DNA of 64,000 nt. It comes from Xanthobacteraceae bacterium 501b. Lineage in GTDB: Bacteria; Pseudomonadota; Alphaproteobacteria; Rhizobiales; Xanthobacteraceae. Below are positions 16,939-25,916 of the stretch, one piece after another. The notes under the pieces were generated by a model, which saw only the letters and a program-made list of their open reading frames with translations, did not search any database and was not told the DNA's origin. The stretch's first letter is position 1; every line of letters starts with the position of its first letter. Position numbers and translations under genes: made by a program. Location of the stretch: positions 3,596,001-3,660,000 of the forward strand of contig KB899087.1 in NCBI GenBank assembly GCA_000378025.1, read 5' to 3'.

Positions 16939-18032
16939 TCAAGCTTCTGGTGGTCGACGACTCGGCACTGCTGCGCAAGCTGCTCGGCGAGGTATTCACC
17001 CAGGCCGGCGATTTCGAGCTGCGCTTCGCCCGCGACGGGCTGGAGGCGCTGGAGCAGAACCGCGCCTTCGCCCCCGATGTGATCACGCTGGATCTCAACA
17101 TGCCGCGCCTCGACGGCCTCGCCTGCCTCGACCAGCTGATGGTCGAGCGGCCCTGCCCGGTGGTGATGGTGTCCTCGCACACGGAAGCGGGCGCCGAGGC
17201 GACGCTGAAAGGGCTGCAGCTCGGCGCGGTGGACTTCGTGCCGAAGCCCGCCGGCGCGGTGTCTCTGCACCTTCGCGAATGGGCGCCGGCTCTGGTGGAA
17301 GCGGTGCGCGGCGCTGCCCGCGCCCGGGTGCGGCCGAGCCTGCGCCTGCGTGAGCGGGTGCGCCACCGCATCGGCCGCGCCGCCGCTTCCCCCCGTCCGG
17401 ACCTCGTGCCCGCTGCCGCCACCGGCGCGGCACACTTTCCCAGCGAGGCGCCGCTCCCCGGCGAGGGGCTGGTGCTGGTCGGCACCTCCACCGGCGGCCC
17501 GCCGGCGCTGGAGGCGCTGCTGGTGCCGCTGCCGGCCGATTTTCCCTGGCCGATCCTGGTGGCGCAGCACATGCCGGGTAGCTTCACCGGCCCGCTGGCG
17601 CGCCGGCTCGACGCGCTGTGCGCGCTCACTGTGGTGGAGGTGCGCCGGCCGGTGCCGCTGCAGCCCGGCACGGTCTATATCGGCGCCGGCGATGCCGACT
17701 TGATCGTCTCGCGCCGCGCCGGCGGGCTGGTGGCGATGGCCGCCCCGGCACAGGCAACCTATCTCTGGCACCCCTCGACCGACCGGCTGGTGCGCAGCGC
17801 GCTGGAGCATCTGCCGCCCCGCCAGCTGGTGGGGGTGCTGATGACCGGCATGGGCAATGATGGCGCGCAGGCAATGGCGACGCTGCGGGCGCAGGGCGGG
17901 CACACCATTGCCGAGGCCGAGGAAACCGCCATTGTATGGGGCATGCCCGGCGAGCTGGTGAAGGCCGGCGGCGCCGAATTCGTCGAGCCGCTGCCGGACA
18001 TCGCCGCCCGCCTCGAAAAAATGGTGCCCTGA
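16935..18032 (+). CDS. cheB: Chemotaxis response regulator protein-glutamate methylesterase CheB
   Basis: The 365-residue protein has a receiver domain (1-120, phosphoacceptor Asp53 in LDLNMP) and a C-terminal methylesterase domain (about 170-360) with the catalytic triad Ser185 (GTSTGG), His212 (AQHMPG) and Asp309 (GNDG). It removes methyl groups from receptor glutamates when phosphorylated by CheA, opposing the CheR encoded at 18681. It starts with GTG sharing a GTGA overlap with the cheW stop. All residues needed for activity are visible. Confidence 0.93.
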   Translation: MIKLLVVDDSALLRKLLGEVFTQAGDFELRFARDGLEALEQNRAFAPDVITLDLNMPRLDGLACLDQLMVERPCPVVMVSSHTEAGAEATLKGLQLGAVDFVPKPAGAVSLHLREWAPALVEAVRGAARARVRPSLRLRERVRHRIGRAAASPRPDLVPAAATGAAHFPSEAPLPGEGLVLVGTSTGGPPALEALLVPLPADFPWPILVAQHMPGSFTGPLARRLDALCALTVVEVRRPVPLQPGTVYIGAGDADLIVSRRAGGLVAMAAPAQATYLWHPSTDRLVRSALEHLPPRQLVGVLMTGMGNDGAQAMATLRAQGGHTIAEAEETAIVWGMPGELVKAGGAEFVEPLPDIAARLEKMVP

Positions 18033-18048
18033 TGAATGGTGCCCCGAC

Positions 18049-18684
18049 ATGCCGCTGATCCGCGCCGGAGCCGGCGAGGCCGCCGCGCCGGCCGCCGATC
18101 ACGCCGCCGACCGCGCCGCCCTCGTCGCCGCGCTGGAAGGCGGCAGCGCCGGGGAGCGGCTCCACGCCGCCCGCGCGCTAGCTGTCCTGCCGGGCGCGCT
18201 GGCGCCGCTGAGCGCCGCGCTGCAAATGGAGGCCGAGCCGGCGGTGCGCGAGGTGATCTTCACCGCCCTCGCCCGCCTCGCCTGCGAGGAGGCCGCCGAC
18301 GCGCTGCTGCCGCTGCTGCGCGCGGAGGAGGCAGGCCTGCGCAATGGTGCGCTCGCCGCGCTCGCCGCCATGCCGGCCCGGCTTCCCGCCCGGCTGCCGG
18401 CGCTGCTCGCCGACCCTGATCCCGACATCAGGCTGCTGGCCTGCGAACTGGCGCGCGCCCTGCCCGCGCCCGAGGCGACCACGCTGCTTTGCGCCGCGGT
18501 GGAACGCGAGAGCGAGCCGAACGTTTGCGCCGCAGCGCTTGACGTTCTCACCGATCTGGGTGGGCCGCAGGCGCTGCCCGTGCTGGAGCGCGCGGCCCGG
18601 CGTTTCGACGCCACGCCGTTCCTGCGTTTCGCCTTTGAGGTCGCCATCGGGCGGATCAGGGCCTCCACCGCCATCGACCCGTGA
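18049..18684 (+). CDS. HEAT-repeat protein of the chemosensory cluster
   Basis: The 211-residue protein is Ala/Leu-rich and built of paired helices with HEAT/PBS-lyase-like spacing (for example RLHAARALAVLPGALAPL, LRNGALAALAAMPARL and VCAAALDVLTDLGGPQALPV). Such proteins act as scaffolds or adaptors, and HEAT proteins recur between cheB and cheR in chemosensory clusters that control functions other than flagella. Its position between cheB and cheR, with a 4-bp overlap to cheR, suggests it modulates the adaptation enzymes. No catalytic motif is visible. Confidence 0.75.
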   Translation: MPLIRAGAGEAAAPAADHAADRAALVAALEGGSAGERLHAARALAVLPGALAPLSAALQMEAEPAVREVIFTALARLACEEAADALLPLLRAEEAGLRNGALAALAAMPARLPARLPALLADPDPDIRLLACELARALPAPEATTLLCAAVERESEPNVCAAALDVLTDLGGPQALPVLERAARRFDATPFLRFAFEVAIGRIRASTAIDP

Positions 18685-19526
18685 GCGCGCCCGTGAACGA
18701 CGAGGATTTCCGGCGCCTGTGCGAGTTCCTCTACCGCCGCAGCGGCATGGTGTTCACCGAGGCCAAGCGCTATTTTGTCGAGCGCCGCCTCGCTGAGCGC
18801 ATGCGCGCCACCGGCGCCACCTCCTTCGCCAGCTATTTCGCCCGCCTGCGCAGCGACCAGCCCGGCGAGGTCGAGCCCTTCATCAACGCCTTCACCGTCA
18901 ACGAGACCTATTTCTTCCGCGAGGAGCACCAGCTCCAGTGCCTCAGCACCGATCTCCTCGCCGCGCGCCTCAGGGAGCGCCCGGCGGGCGGGCCGCTGCG
19001 CATCTGGTCGGTGCCGTGCTCGACCGGCGAGGAGCCCTATTCCATCGCCATCTGGCTGCTGGAACACTGGCCGCAGGTCGACGCCTACGAGATCGAGATC
19101 GTCGGTTCCGACATCGACACAAGGGCGCTGGAGGCGGCGCGGGCCGGGCTTTTCGGCCGCCGGGCGCTGATGCGGCTGCCCGAGGCGCTGATCGGCAAAT
19201 ATTTCGAGCCGGTGGATGACGAGCACTGGCGGCTGATCGCCGATCTCAGGCAGTCGATCCATTTTTCCACCGTCAATCTGGTGGATCTGGCGCAAACCCG
19301 CGCCCATGGCCGCTTCGATGTCATTTTCTGCCGCAACGTGCTCATCTATTTCGACGAGGCCTCGCGGCGCATGGCGGCGGAGAACCTGTATGAAAACCTG
19401 CTGCCGGGCGGCTTCATCTGTCTGGGCCACAGTGAATCGATGAGCCGGATCTCGCCGCTGTTCGAGGTGCGCCGCTTTGCCGACGCCATCATCTACCAGC
19501 GGCCGGGGGAGCGCGGCGATGGCTGA
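18681..19526 (+). CDS. cheR: Chemoreceptor methyltransferase CheR
   Basis: The 281-residue protein has the N-terminal helical CheR domain (about 8-65, RRSGMVFTEAKRYFVERRL) and a SAM-dependent methyltransferase domain with the motif SVPCSTGEEPYSIAI, SDIDTRALEAAR and the family sequence DVIFCRNVLIYF. It methylates receptor glutamates using S-adenosylmethionine. It begins with GTG overlapping the HEAT-protein stop by 4 bp and overlaps the following cheY by 8 bp. Confidence 0.92.
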   Translation: MSAPVNDEDFRRLCEFLYRRSGMVFTEAKRYFVERRLAERMRATGATSFASYFARLRSDQPGEVEPFINAFTVNETYFFREEHQLQCLSTDLLAARLRERPAGGPLRIWSVPCSTGEEPYSIAIWLLEHWPQVDAYEIEIVGSDIDTRALEAARAGLFGRRALMRLPEALIGKYFEPVDDEHWRLIADLRQSIHFSTVNLVDLAQTRAHGRFDVIFCRNVLIYFDEASRRMAAENLYENLLPGGFICLGHSESMSRISPLFEVRRFADAIIYQRPGERGDG

Positions 19527-19908
19527 GGCGGGGCGCGCGCGCATTCTGGTGGTCGACGATGCCGGCCTCGTCAGGCTCTATTACCGGCAGGCGCTGGAGG
19601 CCGCCGGCTTTGTGGTCGACGAGGCGCTGAACGGGGTCGAGGCGCTGGAAAAGCTGCTTCAGGCGCCGGCCGATCTCGTCATCGTTGATGTCAACATGCC
19701 GCTGATGGACGGCATCAGCTTCCTGCGGGCGCTGCGCCGCCAGCCCCTGCCGCTTGCCGCGCTGCCGGCGCTCGTCACCAGCACCGAGGCCGGCGCGGGC
19801 GATGTCGCGGCCGCCCGGGCGGCGGGGGCCAATCTCTATCTGGTCAAGCCGCTGGAGCCGGCAACGCTGGTGCTCCACGCCCGGCTGCTGTGCGGGGTGC
19901 CGGCGTGA
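19519..19908 (+). CDS. CheY-like single-domain response regulator (first copy)
   Basis: This 129-residue receiver domain has the acidic pair in LVVDDAG, phosphoacceptor Asp57 (VIVDVNMP), a Thr/Ser switch in LVTSTEA and the conserved Lys in VKPLEP. It lacks an output domain, so it acts by binding a partner after phosphorylation by CheA. Start ATG 19519 lies inside the end of cheR; the GTGA at 19905 couples it to cheA. Confidence 0.88.
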   Translation: MAEAGRARILVVDDAGLVRLYYRQALEAAGFVVDEALNGVEALEKLLQAPADLVIVDVNMPLMDGISFLRALRRQPLPLAALPALVTSTEAGAGDVAAARAAGANLYLVKPLEPATLVLHARLLCGVPA

Positions 19909-22172
19909 ACGAGTTCATCGAGCAGTTCCTCATCGAGGCGCGCGAGCTGGTGGCGCAGGGCACGGCCGATCTGCTGGCGGCGGAGGAGCGCCCACGCGAC
20001 GCGGCGGCGATCGACGGCGCGTTCCGCGCCTTCCACACGCTCAAGGGTTCGGCCGGCATCATCGATTTCGCCGCCATGGCCCGCGCCCTGCACGCGGCGG
20101 AGGACGCGCTGTCGCAGGTGCGCAGCGGCGCCGTCCCCCTCACCGGCGAGCTGATCGGCCGGTGCCTCACCTGCCTCGACCAGGTGGTGCGCTGGCTCGA
20201 CGCCATCGAAGCCACCGGCGAGCCGCCGACCGACGCCGAGCCCGCCGCCGGGGCGATGATCGCGCTGTTTGCGCAAGGCGATTCTGCCGCGCCGCCTGCG
20301 GCCGGGCCCATTGCCGCGGGCGCGCGCGAGGCCGCGCCCGCGGCGTTCGAGAGCTGGCTGGAGCGGTGTCTCGCGACGGCGTCGGCAAGCAAGGCGCGCT
20401 GCGCCCTCGCCTACACCCCGGCGGAAGACGCCTTCTTTCGCGGCGAGGACCCGCTCGCCACGGTGGAGGCGCTGCCCGGCCTGCTGGCCCTCGACCTCGT
20501 CCTTGACGCGGCCTCGCCGGCGCCCGAGGAGATCGACCCGTTCCGATGCCGGCTAACCCTTTTCATCGCCAGCTCAGAACCGCGCTCCCAGCTGGCGCCG
20601 GTCTTTGCCGGCCTGTCCGGCGCGGTGGAATGGCGCGATCTCGCCCCGCCGGCGGCGGATCCCGGCGAAGCGGCGCCCGACGCCGCCACCCTTCTGATCG
20701 AGGCGCAGATCGCGCTGCTGCGCGGGCCGCGCGACGGGGGCTTCGAGGGCCGGCGGGCGAGCGCCCTGCACGCCGCGTGGCAGGTGCTGCGGGCCAGCGG
20801 CCGCGCGCTTGAGGCCGACGCGCTGGAGCGCCTCGCCGCGAGCGGCGCCACGCCGGAACGTCTCGCCGAAACGCTTTCCGGCATGCTCGCCGGGGCGCCC
20901 GCCGCTTCTGCCGCTGCAGCGCCAGCCCCGCCGCCGGAGCCGGTGATCGCCGATATCGGGGCGCGCTCGCTGCGGGTCGATGTCGAGCGCGTCGACGCGC
21001 TGGTCCGCCTCACCGGCGAGTTCACCGTGCTGAAGACGCAGGCCGCCCATCATGCCCGGCTGGCGGCGGCGCCGGCCGGCAGCGGTGAGGCGGCCCGTGA
21101 ACTCGCCGCCCGTGAACTCGCCGCACGGCTGAAATCCCATCACGAGGCGCTGGAGCGGCTGGTCGGCGAGCTGCAGCATGCGGTGCTCGGCCTGCGCGTG
21201 CTGCCGCTGCGCCATGTGTTCCAGCGCCTGCCGCGGCTGGTGCGCGACATGTCGGAGGCGCTGGGCAAGCCGATCCGCCTCGTCAGCGAGGGCGAGGAGA
21301 CGCAGGCCGACAAGGCGATCGTCGAAGCGCTGTTCGAGCCGCTGCTGCACATTCTGCGCAACGCCGCCGATCATGGCATCGAGCCGGCGGCCGCCCGCGC
21401 CGCCGCCGGCAAGCCGGAAACCGGCATCGTCGTGGTGCGGGCCCGCCGGGTCGAGGACCGGCTCGCCATCGACATCGAGGATGACGGCGCCGGCATCGAC
21501 ACCGCCCGCCTGCGCGCCCGCGCCGCCGCCCGCGGGCTGGCCACGCCGGACGCGCTGGCGGCGCTGAGCGAGGAGGAGGCGCTGGAGCTGATCTTCGCCC
21601 CCGGCTTCTCCACCCGTGACGAAGTCACCGGCTATTCCGGGCGCGGGGTGGGCATGGACGCGGTGCGCGTCGCCCTGGCGCGCCTCGGCGGCCGGGTCAG
21701 CGTCCACAGCCGCCCGGGCGAGGGCACGCGCCTGGCGCTGAGCCTGCCGGTCAGCATCCTGAAAAGCGACGTCCTCTCGGTGGAAGCCGGCGGGCAGGTG
21801 CTGGGCCTGCCGCTGGAGGCGGTGGTGGAGACGGTGCGGCTGCCGCGCAGCGCCATCTCCCGCATCGGCGCGGCGCGGGCCTTTGTCTGGCGCGCCCGCA
21901 CCGTGCCGCTGATCAATCTGTCGCAGTCCATGGGCCTTGCCCCGGCCCCGTCTCCCGCCCCCGCGCCAGCCGGCGAGGGCGAGGCGCTGGTCGTCATCAC
22001 CCGCCTCGATGGCCAGTATGGCGGGCTGGAGGTGGAGCGGCTCGGCGCCCGCATGGAGGTGATGCTGCGGCCGCTGGAAGGGCTGCTCGCCGGCCTGCCC
22101 TGCCTCGGCACCACCCTGCTCGGCGATGGCCGCGTGCTCATCGTGCTCGATCTCGAAGCGTTGCAGCCATGA
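19905..22172 (+). CDS. cheA: Chemotaxis histidine kinase CheA
   Basis: The 755-residue kinase has one N-terminal HPt domain with phospho-accepting His44 (FHTLKGSAG), a long linker region (about 130-345), a P3 dimerisation domain (LRVDVERVDALVRLTGEF), a P4 ATPase domain with the N-box (HILRNAADHGIE), DDGAGID and GRGVGMDAV, and a P5 CheW-like domain (GLPLEAVVETVRLP). It phosphorylates CheY, CheB and perhaps other receivers. No P2 CheY-binding domain is obvious in the linker. GTG 19905, overlapping the cheY stop, is preferred to GTG 19890. A perfect 15-bp tandem duplication at 21094-21123 repeats RELAA in P3. Confidence 0.92.
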   Translation: MNEFIEQFLIEARELVAQGTADLLAAEERPRDAAAIDGAFRAFHTLKGSAGIIDFAAMARALHAAEDALSQVRSGAVPLTGELIGRCLTCLDQVVRWLDAIEATGEPPTDAEPAAGAMIALFAQGDSAAPPAAGPIAAGAREAAPAAFESWLERCLATASASKARCALAYTPAEDAFFRGEDPLATVEALPGLLALDLVLDAASPAPEEIDPFRCRLTLFIASSEPRSQLAPVFAGLSGAVEWRDLAPPAADPGEAAPDAATLLIEAQIALLRGPRDGGFEGRRASALHAAWQVLRASGRALEADALERLAASGATPERLAETLSGMLAGAPAASAAAAPAPPPEPVIADIGARSLRVDVERVDALVRLTGEFTVLKTQAAHHARLAAAPAGSGEAARELAARELAARLKSHHEALERLVGELQHAVLGLRVLPLRHVFQRLPRLVRDMSEALGKPIRLVSEGEETQADKAIVEALFEPLLHILRNAADHGIEPAAARAAAGKPETGIVVVRARRVEDRLAIDIEDDGAGIDTARLRARAAARGLATPDALAALSEEEALELIFAPGFSTRDEVTGYSGRGVGMDAVRVALARLGGRVSVHSRPGEGTRLALSLPVSILKSDVLSVEAGGQVLGLPLEAVVETVRLPRSAISRIGAARAFVWRARTVPLINLSQSMGLAPAPSPAPAPAGEGEALVVITRLDGQYGGLEVERLGARMEVMLRPLEGLLAGLPCLGTTLLGDGRVLIVLDLEALQP

Positions 22173-22196
22173 AGGCAAAGTCATGAGGGTGCGAAC

Positions 22197-22469
22197 ATGA
22201 CGGTGCGGATTGCCGGCGACGGCACCCTCCATCTCGACGGCCTCTGCGGCAGCGAGGAGGCGGAGGCGCTGCTGGCGCGGCTCATCGCCACCCCCGGCGC
22301 CACCGTCGACTGGCAGGGCTGCACCGGCGCCCACACGGCGGTGGTGCAGGTGCTGCTCGCCCTGCGGCCAAAGCTGCGCGGCGTGCCGGCCAGCGCCTTC
22401 CTCGCCCGCCATGTCGCGCCCCTGCTGAACCGCCCGCCCGCTGGCGGCGCGGCCCGGCTTGAGGCATAA
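22197..22469 (+). CDS. Small STAS-like protein of the chemosensory cluster
   Basis: The 90-residue protein follows cheA after 24 bp. Its pattern, a short strand VRIAGDGTLHLDG, a strand with VDWQGCTGAHTAVVQVLLAL and a closing helix, resembles STAS/anti-anti-sigma domains, where the residue after the VDWQGC strand would be the phosphorylated Ser/Thr (here Thr43 or Thr47 nearby). Small STAS-type proteins occur in some chemosensory clusters with other outputs. The assignment is by pattern only and should be treated as tentative, though the gene itself is well supported by spacing and frame. Confidence 0.6.
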   Translation: MTVRIAGDGTLHLDGLCGSEEAEALLARLIATPGATVDWQGCTGAHTAVVQVLLALRPKLRGVPASAFLARHVAPLLNRPPAGGAARLEA

Positions 22470-22521
22470 GATGCACTTTGAATACCAAGGGTGCGCCGTC
22501 GCCCGCCGGAGCCGTCCCCCC

Positions 22522-22899
22522 ATGCCGTTTCAAGTTCTCATTGTCGACGACAGCAAGCTCGCCCGCATGGCGATTGCCAAGGCCATGAACAAGCTCCACC
22601 CCGACTGGGTGCGGACCGAGGCCGCCAATGCCGACGACGCCCTCGCCCTTGCCCACCAGCAGCCCTTCGACATCGCCCTTTTGGACTTCAACATGCCCGG
22701 CCGCGACGGGCTTGAGCTGGCGGGCGAGCTGCGCGCGCTGATGCCGGGCCTCGCCATGGCCATCATCTCCGCCAATCACCAGAAGGAAATCGTCGCCCAG
22801 GCGCATGATGTCGGCGCGATATTTCTCTCCAAGCCCTTGACGGAAGACGAGTTGGGCCGATTTCTCACTCAGGTTCAGCTGTCCAAGGGCCCCATGTGA
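22522..22899 (+). CDS. CheY-like single-domain response regulator (second copy)
   Basis: The 125-residue receiver carries LIVDDSKLARM, phosphoacceptor Asp55 (LLDFNMPGRDG), IISANHQ and the Lys in LSKPL. ATG 22522 gives the standard N-terminus; an ATG at 22471 would add 17 residues without receiver character. It overlaps the CheC-family gene by 4 bp (GTGA), so it is the likely substrate of that phosphatase. Confidence 0.87.
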   Translation: MPFQVLIVDDSKLARMAIAKAMNKLHPDWVRTEAANADDALALAHQQPFDIALLDFNMPGRDGLELAGELRALMPGLAMAIISANHQKEIVAQAHDVGAIFLSKPLTEDELGRFLTQVQLSKGPM

Positions 22900-23558
22900 G
22901 CGACCAGAGCCGCCTTGCCCTCAGCGAGCTGCAGATCGACGCGCTGACCGAGCTGGTCAATCTCGGCGTCAGCCGGGCGGCGGCGAGCCTGCGCGAGCTG
23001 GTCGGCCAGCAGGTCCTGCTCTCCGTTCCCCGGGTGACGCTGCTCAGCCGCGACGACGCGATTGATGTCGTCGGTGCCACCGAGGAAAAGCAGCTGGTCG
23101 CCGTGCACCAGCTGTTCGAGGGCGACATCACCGGCCGCGCCTTGCTGATTTTTCCGGAGATCAACAGCCTCGAACTGGTTCGCGCCGTCACCGGCGGCGG
23201 GCTGCCGCTGGAAGACATCATCGAGCTGGAACAGGAAGCGCTGGCGGAAACCGGCAACATCATCCTCAATGGCTGCCTGGCGACCATCGCCAACATGCTG
23301 CACCGCAGCCTCAAAATGTCGCTGCCGGAAATCCTGCGCGGCGACAGCCGCGACCTGTTCGAGCTGGCGCCGCCACCGGAATCCGGCGATGTGGTGCTGT
23401 TCCTCTACATCAACTTCGCCGTCCGCGAGCGCGACATTCGCGGCTATATCGCGATGCTGATGGACATGCCCTCGCTGGCCGCGCTGGAAGGGCTGCTCGA
23501 CGAGTTCATCGAACGCACAGCCGGCGGAATGACGCCTGAGGCCGATGCCCCTGTCTGA
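22896..23558 (+). CDS. cheC: CheC-family CheY-P phosphatase
   Basis: The 220-residue protein shows both halves of the CheC/CheX/FliY family. Each half has a catalytic D/E-x3-E-x2-N motif: DALTELVN near residue 15 and EALAETGN near residue 113. Two intact motifs predict an active CheY-P phosphatase. It starts with GTG overlapping the second cheY by 4 bp and overlaps the hybrid kinase gene by 14 bp. This provides signal termination in a cluster with no CheZ. Confidence 0.85.
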   Translation: MSDQSRLALSELQIDALTELVNLGVSRAAASLRELVGQQVLLSVPRVTLLSRDDAIDVVGATEEKQLVAVHQLFEGDITGRALLIFPEINSLELVRAVTGGGLPLEDIIELEQEALAETGNIILNGCLATIANMLHRSLKMSLPEILRGDSRDLFELAPPPESGDVVLFLYINFAVRERDIRGYIAMLMDMPSLAALEGLLDEFIERTAGGMTPEADAPV

Positions 23559-25884
23559 CCAACATCTGGCGCATGCCATTGTCGACGGGCTGGATGGCGG
23601 TGTCATCGTCGTCGATCGCGCCGGGCGCGTGGTGGTGTGGAACGAGTGGATCGCCGCCGGCACCCGCCGCCCCGCCGCCGAGTGTGTCGGCCAGAGCCTG
23701 CCGGCGCTGTTTCCCGCCCTTCCGGCGCGCTTCCACTCCGCCCTGGCCGAGAGCTTCGCCTCCGGCGCCGCCAGCCTGCTCACCCATTCGCTGCATCCCG
23801 CCGTGTTGCCGCTGCGCACCCGCGCCGGCCTGCCGATGGTGCACAACACCTCGATCCGGGCGCTGGGCGGCAAGCCGCACGACTTCTGCCTGGTGCAGGT
23901 GGTCGACGTCACCGCCAGCGCCAATCGCGAGCGGGTGCTGCGCGAGCGGCAGAATGCCCGCTACCACGCCGTCGTCGACAGCGCCCATGACGCGATATTG
24001 ACGCTCGACGCCGACGGGGTGGTCCAGCTGGCCAATCCTTCCGCCGCCCACCAGTTCGGCGCCGCGCCGGAGGCGCTGGTCGGCGCCACCCTTTCGGCGC
24101 TGCTGGAAGAACAGGAGGCCTGGCGCACCGCCTGGGAGAGCGTGCGCGCCGGCACGCCCCTCACCCGCCCGGTGGAAGTCACCGCCCGCCGGCGCGACGG
24201 CTCGCCAAGCCATCTGGAGCTGACCGCCTCGCGCTGGTCGAGCGATGGGCGTTTCTTCGTCACCGCCATCCTGCGCGACGTCAATGAGCGCAAGGCGGCC
24301 GAGGCGGAGCTGCGCAGCCTCAACCTCACGCTGGAGCGGCGCGTGGCCGAGCGCACCGCCGACCGCGACCGCATGTGGCGCCTGTCCACCGACATCATGG
24401 TGGTGGGCCGGCTCGACGGCGTGGTCAATGCCACCAACCCGGCCTGGACCCGCATCCTCGGCTGGGAAGCCGAAGATCTCGCCGGCGCCAACCTGCTCGA
24501 TTTCATCCTGCCCACCGACCGGCCGCGCTTCCGCGAGATACTGGCCGCGCTGAGCCAGGAGACGGCGCCGCAGCTGTTCGCGCTGCAGCTGCGGGCCAGG
24601 GATGGCGAGGTGCGCTGCATCGAATGGAGCGCGGTGGCGGCCGACGATTTGCTGCAGGCGGTGGGCCGCGACATCACCGCCGAGCGCGCGGCCGAGGAAG
24701 CGCTGCGCCGCACCGAGGAAGCGCTGCGGCAGGCGCAGAAGATGGAGGCCGTCGGCCAGCTCACCGGTGGCATCGCGCACGACTTCAACAACATGCTGAC
24801 CGGCGTCATCGGCGCCGTCGACATCATGAAGCGCCGCCTCGCCTCCGGTCGCTTCGACGATCTCGACCGCTTCCTTGAGGTCGCCTCGGTCTCGGCCCAG
24901 CGCGCGGCGGCGCTGACGCAGCGCCTGCTCGCCTTCTCCCGCCGGCAGTCGCTGGATTCGCGGCCCGTCCACATCAATGCGCTGGTCGGCTCGCTGCACG
25001 ACCTTTTGAGCCGCACGCTGGGTGAAACGATCGCGCTCGACATCGCCTGCGACGAGCGCGTGGGCTGGGGCACCGCCGACGCCAACCAGCTGGAAAGCGC
25101 GATCCTCAACCTCGTCATCAATGCCCGCGACGCCATGCCCACTGGCGGCCGCCTCACCCTCGCCACCCGCCCGGTGGTGCTGAAGGCGCAGGACGCCGCC
25201 GGCACGCCCGAGGCCAAGCCGGGCCGCTATGTCGTCATCGCCGTCACCGATACCGGCACCGGCATGACGCCTGACGTGCTGAGCAAGGTGTTCGAGCCGT
25301 TCTTCACCACCAAGCCGGTGGGGCTGGGCACCGGGCTCGGCCTGTCCATGGTCTATGGCTTCGCCCGCCAGAGCGAGGGCCATGTCGCCATCACCAGCGC
25401 GCCGGGCGAGGGCACGACGGTGGAGCTTTTCCTGCCCGCCGCCGAGCCGCCCGGCGAGACCGATGCCGACCTGCCGGCAATGGCGGCCGGGGGCGAGGGA
25501 CAGACCGTGCTGCTGGTCGAGGACGACGCCTCGGTGCGGGTGCTGGTGGCCGACATTCTCGCCGAGCTTGGCTATGCCGCCATCGAGACCTCGGACGCGC
25601 CGGGCGCCATCGTCGAGCTCGCCTCCGGCCGCGATATCAAGTTGATGATCTCCGATGTCGGCCTGCCCGGCATGAATGGGCGCGAACTGGCCGAGGTGGC
25701 GCGCCGCCACCGGCCGGACCTGCCGATCCTGTTCCTCACCGGCTATGCCGGGGATACGGTGGCGCGCTCGCACGTGCTCGGCACCCATATGGAAATGCTG
25801 ACCAAGCCCTTCGCCATCGAGACGCTCGCCGCCAAGATCGAGGAAATGATGGCCGCCGCCGTCGCCCGGACCGGCCGGCGCTAG
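23545..25884 (+). CDS. PAS-domain hybrid histidine kinase with C-terminal receiver
   Basis: The 779-residue protein has no membrane segment. Three PAS-like domains lie at about 10-130, 140-255 and 280-395, joined by short coiled coils. HisKA has His412 in the GIAHDFNNML motif, followed by a HATPase domain (about 505-630, NLVINARDAMP, TDTGTGM, GTGLGLSMVYGFA) and a receiver domain (about 650-770, Asp704 in ISDVGLPG). Kinases with AHDFNN boxes of this type often work as hybrids. It overlaps the CheC gene by 14 bp, so it probably belongs to the chemosensory operon and may cross-talk with its receivers. The signal is unknown. Confidence 0.88.
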   Translation: MPLSDQHLAHAIVDGLDGGVIVVDRAGRVVVWNEWIAAGTRRPAAECVGQSLPALFPALPARFHSALAESFASGAASLLTHSLHPAVLPLRTRAGLPMVHNTSIRALGGKPHDFCLVQVVDVTASANRERVLRERQNARYHAVVDSAHDAILTLDADGVVQLANPSAAHQFGAAPEALVGATLSALLEEQEAWRTAWESVRAGTPLTRPVEVTARRRDGSPSHLELTASRWSSDGRFFVTAILRDVNERKAAEAELRSLNLTLERRVAERTADRDRMWRLSTDIMVVGRLDGVVNATNPAWTRILGWEAEDLAGANLLDFILPTDRPRFREILAALSQETAPQLFALQLRARDGEVRCIEWSAVAADDLLQAVGRDITAERAAEEALRRTEEALRQAQKMEAVGQLTGGIAHDFNNMLTGVIGAVDIMKRRLASGRFDDLDRFLEVASVSAQRAAALTQRLLAFSRRQSLDSRPVHINALVGSLHDLLSRTLGETIALDIACDERVGWGTADANQLESAILNLVINARDAMPTGGRLTLATRPVVLKAQDAAGTPEAKPGRYVVIAVTDTGTGMTPDVLSKVFEPFFTTKPVGLGTGLGLSMVYGFARQSEGHVAITSAPGEGTTVELFLPAAEPPGETDADLPAMAAGGEGQTVLLVEDDASVRVLVADILAELGYAAIETSDAPGAIVELASGRDIKLMISDVGLPGMNGRELAEVARRHRPDLPILFLTGYAGDTVARSHVLGTHMEMLTKPFAIETLAAKIEEMMAAAVARTGRR

Positions 25885-25916
25885 AGTCCTTGCGCGACAC
25901 TTGCTAGAGGTGAGCG

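Noticed and set aside
21094-21123. Perfect 15-bp tandem duplication inside cheA
   Set aside because: In-frame repeat of RELAA in a helix of the dimerisation domain; a recent slippage event with no sign of function beyond the gene.
22471-22521. Upstream ATG extending the second CheY
   Set aside because: Adds 17 residues before a standard receiver N-terminus and begins right at the stop of the preceding gene; the ATG at 22522 is more consistent with the family.
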